The notes beneath the pieces were generated by a model. It saw only the letters and a program-made list of their open reading frames with translations, ran no database searches and was not told where the DNA came from. Source: Methylophaga sp. (GTDB taxonomy: Bacteria; Pseudomonadota; Gammaproteobacteria; Nitrosococcales; Methylophagaceae). Taken from it: a DNA stretch of 5,320 bases. The translations under genes were made by a program, and so were the position numbers. Of this stretch, positions 1 through 5,320 are shown one piece after another (the stretch's first letter is position 1; the number at the start of each line of letters is the position of its first letter). The stretch covers positions 1-5,320 of the forward strand of contig SKGV01000105.1 of NCBI GenBank assembly GCA_007117275.1. The letters are read 5' to 3'.

Positions 1-140
1 TCTATGTCTGTTGAATCGCTGGACGTCTTCAGCACTTCGATGTATTGAGGGAGTTCATCAATGAGCGATTGCATCAAAAACTGATAGAGGCTGACATCAT
101 GTCCGAGGTTGGCCAGCGCCATTTCCGTGTTAAGTTCCAT
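1..140 (-). CDS. Hpt-domain phosphotransfer protein, N-terminal part (runs off the window)
   Basis: Only the first 46 codons are inside the window. From residue 9 the translation reads LANLGHDVSLYQFLMQSLI and continues with DELPQYIEVLKTS, the usual opening helices of an Hpt four-helix domain (Leu-Gly-x-Asp, Leu-Tyr, then Phe-Leu/Glu-Leu-Pro). The phosphorylatable His (HxxKG motif) would normally come about 15-25 residues further on, beyond the edge, so it cannot be confirmed. The start chosen is ATG at 140-138, which overlaps the end of the upstream REC-EAL gene by 11 nt and has GGAAA about 6 nt before it. A second in-frame ATG at 122-120 has GGAA directly against it, which is too close. The role inferred from its neighbours is to carry phosphate from the receiver of the hybrid kinase to the receiver of the EAL regulator. 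The full protein could be a stand-alone Hpt or have further domains. Confidence 0.75.
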   Translation of the reverse strand, partial: MELNTEMALANLGHDVSLYQFLMQSLIDELPQYIEVLKTSSDSTDI

Positions 141-2190
141 TTACATTTCCATTTTCCATGGCCATAAACTGGCCTAATGCGCTTAAATCAAGCGGTTTTG
201 AAAGATAAAAGCCCTGGGCGATGTCCACGCCCAAGCGTTTAGTTTGGTCCAGTTGATCAGCAGTTTCAACCCCTTCCAACAGCGATCTAATGCCTGTTGC
301 ATCACAAAAGGCAACGATGCTTTTGATAATTGCTACACTTTTAATGCTACCACCATCTCCGAGCGTGAATCGTCGGTCAATTTTGATAATATCGCATGGA
401 AAATCCAATAAATATTCCATGGATGAGTAACCCGTTCCAAAGTCATCAATGGCGATGGTAATTCCCATCTCTTTGAGTTCGAGCATTTGCTGCATCGTTG
501 TCTCAGTATTCTTCATCGCCATGGTTTCTGTGACTTCAAGCTCTAATTGATTGACATCGCAGCCTGTCAATTCGATTAATTCCTGAACCTTGCGTACAAG
601 ATTGCCTGATTCGAATTGTTTGGCAGCAACATTCACCGCTATTTTCATCTGGTTACCACGACGTTGCCAGATCGCCAGTTGATGCATGGCCTGGCTCAGC
701 ACCCAGTCGCCAAGTTGAACTATTTTTCCCATGGACTCCAGTTGAGGTATGAATTTGTTTGGGTAAAGTAAGCCAAGCTTGGGATGCCGCCATCTTACCA
801 GTGCCTCACAGGCATAATACTCCCCGGAACGCAGAGCTAGTTGAGGTTGGTAGTGCAATATGAACTCACTGCGATCAAAGGCGTGATGCAGATCCAGCTC
901 CAGTTCTATATCCCGGTGATTTTTTACCCGCATATTCTCGCGATAGGGTTCAAAAGATGTGCCGGTCTCACTATTGAAGTGCTCTGTTGTAATTGCGTTA
1001 TCAATGAGCTCACTGAGACCTTTAGCACCATATTCGATTGGTATAAAGCCGACACAAATTTCATTGACGATCTGACCCTTGCTCAGCGTGAGAACTTGAT
1101 GCATTGGCTGTAACAGACGCTCTAGCAACACTTTGTGATCGAGGTGTTTTTCGCTCTTGAAAGTCAGTAGAAATCCACCCTCATCAAGCTTGCCAAGAAT
1201 GCCATCAGCAGGCATGAGATCTTTCAGAAGTTGAGTCATGCCGATTATCAGCTCATCACCAACATGCTTGTTGAAGACAGAATTGACCTCATGTAATTTT
1301 GTCAGGCGAATTGCTGCCAGAATTTGAATATATTCGGATGCAAGGCTATCCATAGACACTGCGAGCAATCGTTCGAACAATCGGCGCTGGGGCAGGCCGG
1401 TCAATTGATCATGTTCAGAAAGAAATTTGATGTGTTCGTTGACATTATGAATCTTGGTGGTGTCTTGTAGAGCACCTAACAATCGTTTGCTGTCGATGCC
1501 ACCATGGCCAATCACACGATAATATTTTGAGCTTTCTTTTGTGTTTACAGTGATCTCAAAATCAAATTTGTTTTTATTGGTGATAGCGGCCTTGACGGTG
1601 TTGATCAATTTTTTCGTCTGAAACTCACCGAGTAGTCTGTAGAATTGATAAATACTCGTTGGTAACGTTTCATAGCCCAGAACAGTGCTGGCATTTTTTG
1701 ACCAGCTCAGTGAGAAGTTGTGTATGTCCACGCTCCAAAACGTTAGCTGCGCCACGTTACAGGCAGTTTCTTGTTCAAAATTTGCAGCCATGAGCTCTGC
1801 TTCTCGTTGCGCGTCTCTTATTACATAGCGAATTCTCTGCAGCAGTAGCGGTAAGTTGATCGGTTTGTTGACAAAGTCATCAGCGCCTATCAAAAATGCA
1901 TTGTCGACGGCTTCAAGATCGTCACTGGCGGTTAAGATAATAACCGGAATTTCTGGGTGTTGATGTTTAATGCGTCTGCATGTCTCAAATCCATCCATTC
2001 CAGGCATAATCACATCCAGCAATACGGCCGATGTTTCGGCTGTGATGCGCTCTAGCGCCTCGGCACCGCTGGCTGCCGTCTCTACACAATAACCCGCTTT
2101 AACCAGCGCCTGCTCAAGTGTCAATCGCACGACATTGTCGTCATCAACGACCAAGATACTCAGGGGTTTTGGGCTGTTATTCAAGGTCAT
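130..2190 (-). CDS. REC-PAS-degenerate GGDEF-EAL response regulator, predicted c-di-GMP phosphodiesterase
   Basis: A 686-residue cytosolic response regulator predicted to hydrolyse cyclic di-GMP to pGpG. Residues 10-125 are a receiver with acidic residues D16/D17, phosphoacceptor D59 (LLDVIMPGMDG), T87 and K109. Residues about 140-250 look like a PAS fold. A GGDEF-type domain starts at DQLTGLPQRR (261-270), but its signature is DEGGF (336-340) and the metal/substrate region (NDxxGH) reads NSVFNKH, so cyclase activity is very unlikely; a GTP-binding regulatory role remains possible. The EAL domain (about 430-672) has E462 (CEALVRW), N520, E552, D582/D583 (DDFGTGYSS), K603, E639 (EGVET) and Q659 (QGFYLSKP). 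These match the known catalytic set, and their spacing fits RocR numbering plus 287. The ATG overlaps the stop of the kinase gene (ATGA) and has no strong Shine-Dalgarno, suggesting translational coupling. Phosphorylation of D59 through the relay is expected to control the EAL output; the direction of control cannot be told from sequence. Confidence 0.95.
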   Translation of the reverse strand: MTLNNSPKPLSILVVDDDNVVRLTLEQALVKAGYCVETAASGAEALERITAETSAVLLDVIMPGMDGFETCRRIKHQHPEIPVIILTASDDLEAVDNAFLIGADDFVNKPINLPLLLQRIRYVIRDAQREAELMAANFEQETACNVAQLTFWSVDIHNFSLSWSKNASTVLGYETLPTSIYQFYRLLGEFQTKKLINTVKAAITNKNKFDFEITVNTKESSKYYRVIGHGGIDSKRLLGALQDTTKIHNVNEHIKFLSEHDQLTGLPQRRLFERLLAVSMDSLASEYIQILAAIRLTKLHEVNSVFNKHVGDELIIGMTQLLKDLMPADGILGKLDEGGFLLTFKSEKHLDHKVLLERLLQPMHQVLTLSKGQIVNEICVGFIPIEYGAKGLSELIDNAITTEHFNSETGTSFEPYRENMRVKNHRDIELELDLHHAFDRSEFILHYQPQLALRSGEYYACEALVRWRHPKLGLLYPNKFIPQLESMGKIVQLGDWVLSQAMHQLAIWQRRGNQMKIAVNVAAKQFESGNLVRKVQELIELTGCDVNQLELEVTETMAMKNTETTMQQMLELKEMGITIAIDDFGTGYSSMEYLLDFPCDIIKIDRRFTLGDGGSIKSVAIIKSIVAFCDATGIRSLLEGVETADQLDQTKRLGVDIAQGFYLSKPLDLSALGQFMAMENGNVNGT

Positions 2191-4157
2191 TGGTGTTTGC
2201 TTTTTTCTATGTGCGTTGACAGCGTGGAATCGATTAATTCAAGCATTGCGCTGCTTTCGATAGGTTTGTACAGTACTGCACAGGCACCGGCCTCAAGCGT
2301 TTCCTGTTTGACTTGTTGAAGTGCATCGGCTGTGACTGCGATCATGGGTGTGCGGGCGTTTTGTGATTGTGATGCACGAATCCTTCTGATGGCTGTAATG
2401 CCATCCATCACCGGCATTTGCAGATCCATCAGGATCAGATCAAAGTCTTGATTCTCGCATTGTTCACACGCTTCGACACCATTAGAAGCAGACAGCGTCT
2501 GGCAACCCACGTTAACCAAAATTTTGTCCAGTAGCATCTGATTTGTGCGATTGTCATCAACAATTAACACCTTTTTGCCGCTGAGGTTGATCTTGGGTGT
2601 TGCTCGAGTTAACGAGCGATTCTCATTCTTATGCTCATGAGCATGATAGGGCAGTCGTACAGTAAAGGTCGTGCCTTGACCAGGCACAGATTTGACATCA
2701 ATGGTCCCGCCAAGCTCATCGATGAGCTGTTTACAAATGCTCAATCCGAGACCTAAGCCCTCATAGCCGCGCGCGATAGAGCTGTCTATCTGCTTAAAAG
2801 GTTCAAAGATGGTCTGAATTTCTTCATCGCTGATGCCCACACCAGTGTCAGTGATAATCAAGACCAGATGCGTTTTTAAGGAATCAAGTTTTGCCGTGAG
2901 CTGCACCTGTCCAGTATTGGTGAATTTGAGGGCATTGGTGAGCAAATTGGTCAATATCTGCTGAAGTCGTTGTGTATCGATGAGAATCCACTCTGGCAGG
3001 TTTTCAGTGATGACCAGTTTGATCTCAATCGATGGATTGATGTTTTGAACCTCGAGCATGCGTATCAGCGAGGACAGCAAGCGGCGTATGTTATCAGGGC
3101 TCAGGACATCATGTTCAGAGGCTCGACCCTCTCTTGACGACGTGAAAAGATTGGATACGATGGATTTTAGAGAGTTGGCAGCCTCTTTGATCATCTTTAG
3201 CGTGTCAGATGAATCTGCCGAGAGGCTGTCTTCGGGAATGAGTTCGAGCCCACCAATAATGGCGTTTAGCGGCGTTCGCATCTCATGACTGACATTTGCG
3301 AGTAACCTGACTTTTGTTTGTTCCGTGATTTGAAGATTGATCGAAGCTTCTTTAAGCAAGGACTCGAGTTGTTTTTGGACGCTAATGTCCTGAATGATGT
3401 TTATGTAGTTGACTAGTTCATCTGCATCGTTGAATACAGGGTATCCATCGAGGTGAATCCAAACCTGGTTACCGCTGTGGGTATAGCTGAGCATATCAAC
3501 ATGAAAGGTCTCTCTTTTTGCTATGGCGAGATTTATTTTTTGCAGCGTTGCCGCGTTTGTATCCGGCCCGTTGATAATATCGACCGGTTTCTTGCCAAGG
3601 ATGTTGTCGAGTGCATAACCATAAGTTGACATGAAACTGAAGTTGACCCATTCAGCCTTACCAGTGGCATCTGTGATAATGACAGGTCCTTGTGAGTAGC
3701 TTGCAACCAAGGAAAGTTTCTTGGTCTCAAGGTAACTGTTTTCTAGTTCCAGCTCCGCCGATTTTCGCTGATTAATGTTAAATAAAATTCCTGCGAACCC
3801 CTCCTTGGGCCGGTTGACCAGGCGCAGTTCAAACCAGACCAACTGGCCATCCTGACGTTTTATCTGTAATTCAAGCCGGATGGGCGCTTGCGTTGATTGT
3901 GTCTGGTAGCAAGAAAGGTCTTCAGGATTTTTTAAAAACCGGTGCAGTGACTGGCTGACAACTTCTTCCGGTTTGTAACCAAGCTGTGTGTGCCAGGCAG
4001 CCGTCGCAAAGCTGATGTTGAAGTCAAAGTCGCATTCAAAAATACACTCTTCAAGCAGTTGAAGCAGTCTGGCCTGCTGTTGCTGGCTACTGGCAAGCTT
4101 TTCGACCAGTGCATACTGGATCTGAAGTTGCAGTTCTTTTTCGTGGTCAGCGTCCAC
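2187..4157 (-). CDS. Soluble hybrid sensor histidine kinase (PAS-PAS-HisKA-HATPase-REC)
   Basis: A 656-residue hybrid kinase without any hydrophobic membrane span, so a cytosolic sensor. Order: a Gln-rich coiled-coil-like start (1-35); PAS 1 (about 33-132); PAS 2 (about 150-260, GPDT at 197-200, ending IIQDIS); HisKA with phosphoacceptor H291 in NVSHEMRTPLNAI; HATPase_c with the N box at LLTNALKFT (N408), G1 box DTGVGI (437-442), F box FEPF (451-454) and G2 box GLGLGLSI (467-474); and a receiver (about 528-648) with D534/D535, phosphoacceptor D578, T609 and K631. All catalytic motifs look intact. There is no internal Hpt, which fits the separate Hpt gene two genes downstream. The start is GTG at 4157-4155: an in-frame TAA lies four codons upstream (4169-4167) and the first internal Met is residue 175, inside PAS 2. 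No strong Shine-Dalgarno is visible; the gene follows the hydrolase-like gene after 18 nt and overlaps the next by 4 nt. Orphan-type kinase architecture; the stimulus is unknown. Confidence 0.95.
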   Translation of the reverse strand: MDADHEKELQLQIQYALVEKLASSQQQQARLLQLLEECIFECDFDFNISFATAAWHTQLGYKPEEVVSQSLHRFLKNPEDLSCYQTQSTQAPIRLELQIKRQDGQLVWFELRLVNRPKEGFAGILFNINQRKSAELELENSYLETKKLSLVASYSQGPVIITDATGKAEWVNFSFMSTYGYALDNILGKKPVDIINGPDTNAATLQKINLAIAKRETFHVDMLSYTHSGNQVWIHLDGYPVFNDADELVNYINIIQDISVQKQLESLLKEASINLQITEQTKVRLLANVSHEMRTPLNAIIGGLELIPEDSLSADSSDTLKMIKEAANSLKSIVSNLFTSSREGRASEHDVLSPDNIRRLLSSLIRMLEVQNINPSIEIKLVITENLPEWILIDTQRLQQILTNLLTNALKFTNTGQVQLTAKLDSLKTHLVLIITDTGVGISDEEIQTIFEPFKQIDSSIARGYEGLGLGLSICKQLIDELGGTIDVKSVPGQGTTFTVRLPYHAHEHKNENRSLTRATPKINLSGKKVLIVDDNRTNQMLLDKILVNVGCQTLSASNGVEACEQCENQDFDLILMDLQMPVMDGITAIRRIRASQSQNARTPMIAVTADALQQVKQETLEAGACAVLYKPIESSAMLELIDSTLSTHIEKSKHQ

Positions 4158-4175
4158 AGTATCGCTTTATGAGAA

Positions 4176-4772
4176 TTAACGGTTATCTGCGAAAAGCTCG
4201 GTGGATTTTTTTACCTGAGCATAGAGCGGGAAAATTTCCTGACAGTAGAAGTCCTGCTCGATGGCAGTTCGGCTTGAGGTACAGTCACTTAACACGGTGA
4301 CCTTGAAGCCGTTATCTATGGCAGATCGTGCCGTTGAGTCGATACACAGCGAAGTGACCGTGCCGGCAAAAACGACATGTTCGATGTGGTGTTGTCTTAG
4401 GAGGTCGGCCAAGCCTGTCTGAGTAAAGGCGTTGAGACCACGCTTTCCGGGGACGTATTGGACAAAATCATCAAATTGCTGCATTTGCTCAATGACTTCT
4501 GAGCCCTTAGAGCCTTGTTTGAATGCGCCGACTTCTGAAATTGTTTTTAATATACCGACCGGTTCCTTCAGTTCACTGTAGTTCTCGGTGAAAATAATCG
4601 GTGTATTGATGACTAGGCCAAAGTCACGACCGTGTGTACGCAACAGATCAAGGGTATTCTCTAATACACCCGTGATTCGGGAGGATTCCTCGATGACCGC
4701 ATGCAGAATACCATCTTGCGAAAAGTAATCATTCTGAAAGCCTATCAAAACAAGAGCGGTGTTGCTCAACAT
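4176..4772 (-). CDS. Isochorismatase-like (cysteine hydrolase fold) protein lacking the catalytic Asp
   Basis: A 198-residue single-domain protein, a normal size for the isochorismatase/nicotinamidase superfamily. Family landmarks are clear: LVLIGFQNDYF near the N terminus (6-17), catalytic-type K110 in PGKRGLNAF, and nucleophile-type C143 in AGTVTSLCIDSTAR, with the cis-peptide-type Val-Thr before it. The usual motif is (V/I)DxQNDF, whose Asp is the first member of the Asp-Lys-Cys triad (D8, K96, C138 in M. tuberculosis PncA). Here that position is Gly (G11, codon GGC); the conserved second Asp (D15) remains. No PncA-like metal site is visible. It may therefore be a pseudo-enzyme, a ligand-binding regulator, or an enzyme with altered chemistry. 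ATG at 4772 is preceded by GGAG with 8-nt spacing. It is the first gene of the operon, 18 nt before a soluble hybrid kinase, suggesting a signalling role (inference). The substrate cannot be assigned. Confidence 0.9.
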   Translation of the reverse strand: MLSNTALVLIGFQNDYFSQDGILHAVIEESSRITGVLENTLDLLRTHGRDFGLVINTPIIFTENYSELKEPVGILKTISEVGAFKQGSKGSEVIEQMQQFDDFVQYVPGKRGLNAFTQTGLADLLRQHHIEHVVFAGTVTSLCIDSTARSAIDNGFKVTVLSDCTSSRTAIEQDFYCQEIFPLYAQVKKSTELFADNR

Positions 4773-4780
4773 GACATAAT

Positions 4781-4784
4781 CTCC
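4781..4784 (-). promoter_or_regulatory. Shine-Dalgarno of the hydrolase-like gene
   Basis: Minus-strand GGAG lies 8 nt before the ATG at 4772-4770. It is the strongest ribosome binding site in the operon and supports this ATG as the start. An ATG five bases upstream (ATGTCATG) is in another frame. Confidence 0.65.
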
Positions 4785-4806
4785 ATATCAAAATGTCAAA
4801 AGCAGC

Positions 4807-4835
4807 AAAATATCAGCAAAAACAGTCGTTCGCAA
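4807..4835 (-). promoter_or_regulatory. Candidate sigma-70 promoter for the operon
   Basis: On the minus strand, TTGCGA (4835-4830, 4 of 6 matches to TTGACA) is followed after exactly 17 nt by TATTTT (4812-4807, 4 of 6 matches to TATAAT). A TG one base before the hexamer forms an extended -10 (TGATATTTT). Transcription would begin near 4800-4803, giving a leader of about 30 nt that includes the GGAG. No other equally placed promoter was found. A perfect TTGACA at 4799-4794 lies too close to the start codon to serve this gene with normal spacing. Confidence 0.4.
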
Positions 4836-4939
4836 TCAATGGCTGCACAATCGCTCAAACTGTTATGCAGCTAAGTTATCGAGATTGTGTTTGTTTTAGC
4901 AGGGCGATAGCATCATTTAACCGCGAGACCAGTATGCTA

Positions 4940-5314
4940 TCACACCATGTATCCGCTCTTGCTTGCAGGCCGTATGGTCTGTGAATAAACATGAGGGCTA
5001 TTGACATCAGAGCCACTCACCTCGTCAAAGGTCTTTATAGACACATCACTGACAATTGCCTCGCGAGTGCGTTCAATTTTTTCTATCGAGAGTGCGCTAA
5101 GTCAAATGGCAGTGTGTCACTTCGAACTGATTCAAGCCAGCCATCGTTCTATAGGCAATGTAAAACGTCTTTGGCTGATCACGAGGTGGTGGATATATAT
5201 GCGGCAGGTAATGTCATTGTCGCGATAGTCGCTCATGATTGGCAGTGTGACAGCAAACGGTTCAATTGCTAACCAGGTGATTATCTGGTTTGATGGGGAC
5301 AATCTGGTTAGCAA
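4940..5314 (-). pseudogene. Possible decayed gene of unknown function
   Basis: Three consecutive minus-strand segments read like one protein broken by two compensating frame changes. The first runs from a TTG at 5314 through IMSDYRDNDITCRIYI to TLPIERW. It is interrupted at a tandem GGCTGGCT (5142-5135); removing one GGCT restores IERWLESVRSDTLPFD. A loss of one base near 5101-5099 then returns the frame to ALSIEKIERTREAIVSDV, and the segment ends with SKSGYMV at a TGA (4942-4940). Codon first positions in the last segment are purine-rich, as in real genes. I do not recognise the product. Against this, the open stretches are short enough to occur by chance, and an intact plus-strand frame is in the same codon register, so the coding signal could belong to that strand or to neither. 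Confidence 0.2.
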
Positions 5315-5316
5315 TT
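5264..5316. repeat. Perfect 13-bp inverted repeat with nested hairpin
   Basis: AATTGCTAACCAG (5264-5276) is repeated exactly in inverted form as CTGGTTAGCAATT (5304-5316), around a 27-nt spacer. Inside the spacer a further CTGGTT (5285-5290) can pair with the left AACCAG instead, giving an 8-bp stem including one G-U pair with a GATT loop (5271-5290). The motif ATCTGGTT occurs twice in direct orientation, 19 nt apart (5283 and 5302). No run of T follows on either strand, so a classical intrinsic terminator is unlikely. It may be a multi-site operator or an RNA switch. Confidence 0.6.
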
Positions 5317-5320
5317 AACA

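Larger units (their letters stand above)
4773..5320. other. Region without a convincing intact gene, upstream of the operon
   Basis: These 548 bases separate the operon start from the window edge. The proximal 60 bases hold the promoter and ribosome binding site. The remainder has several short open frames on both strands, none with a convincing start plus Shine-Dalgarno or a recognised product. The longest is a 93-codon plus-strand frame (4991-5272) with five Cys and no ribosome binding site. On the minus strand, a 43-codon frame (5007-4876, ending NDAIALLKQTQSR) also looks protein-like, with only a distant GAGG before its ATG. No tRNA, CRISPR or insertion sequence was seen. Confidence 0.5.

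Noticed and set aside
841..1113. Plus-strand open frame of 90 codons
   Set aside because: It lies wholly antisense to the GGDEF-EAL coding region, which has unmistakable domain motifs; the plus-strand translation shows no family features.
3058..3288. Plus-strand open frame of 76 codons
   Set aside because: Antisense to the HisKA part of the kinase gene; Ser/Arg-rich translation typical of a shadow frame.
3533..4172. Small open frames on both strands overlapping the kinase PAS region
   Set aside because: All sit inside the well-supported kinase gene or its junction in other frames and show no ribosome binding site or domain.
4794..4799. Consensus TTGACA on the minus strand as the operon -35
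   Set aside because: With 17-nt spacing the matching -10 would cover the start codon at 4772-4770, so it cannot drive this gene as annotated.
4991..5272. Plus-strand 93-codon open frame in the upstream region
   Set aside because: It is intact and ends just before the inverted repeat, but it has no Shine-Dalgarno before its ATG, five scattered Cys, no recognisable domain, and a competing minus-strand reading. Kept only as a note in the intergenic entry.
5264..5316. Integron attC-like site or intrinsic terminator
   Set aside because: The GTTA/TAAC in the arms recalls attC core sites, but the flanking bases do not fit RYYYAAC/GTTRRRY, the arms are one continuous 13-bp stem, and no cassette or integrase is present. 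No T run follows either arm, so a standard terminator is also not supported.

Overview
The window looks like part of a Gammaproteobacterial chromosome, probably from an aquatic or environmental lineage. The basis is moderate GC content (under 50 % by eye) and tightly packed multi-domain signalling proteins of the PAS/REC/EAL type common in that class. This is an inference from style; no taxonomic marker gene is present.

Everything that is clearly coding lies on the minus strand and forms one compact operon, read from right to left. (1) 4772-4176 encodes an isochorismatase-like (cysteine hydrolase fold) protein. It keeps the catalytic Lys and Cys but has Gly where the family has its catalytic Asp. 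(2) After an 18-nt gap, 4157-2187 encodes a soluble hybrid histidine kinase (PAS-PAS-HisKA-HATPase-REC) with a GTG start. (3) With a 4-nt ATGA overlap, 2190-130 encodes a REC-PAS-GGDEF-EAL response regulator whose GGDEF domain is degenerate and whose EAL domain keeps all its catalytic residues. (4) With an 11-nt overlap, 140 to the window edge is the N-terminal part of a protein that starts like an Hpt phosphotransfer domain.

Together genes 2-4 supply each step of a four-step phosphorelay: kinase His, kinase REC Asp, Hpt His, output REC Asp. The predicted output is hydrolysis of cyclic di-GMP by the EAL domain. The kinase has no membrane segment, so the stimulus is probably cytosolic. The hydrolase-like first gene stands where related c-di-GMP relays carry a separate sensor protein (H-NOX or NosP next to their kinases), which raises the hypothesis that it is a ligand-binding or regulatory partner rather than an ordinary enzyme.

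The right-hand 548 bases (4773-5320) hold no convincing intact gene. They contain a plausible promoter and a good Shine-Dalgarno for the operon, a perfect 13-bp inverted repeat with a nested hairpin at the far edge, and a stretch whose minus-strand reading frames look like a decayed gene broken by a 4-bp duplication and a one-base loss. That last reading is tentative because an intact 93-codon frame runs antisense to it.
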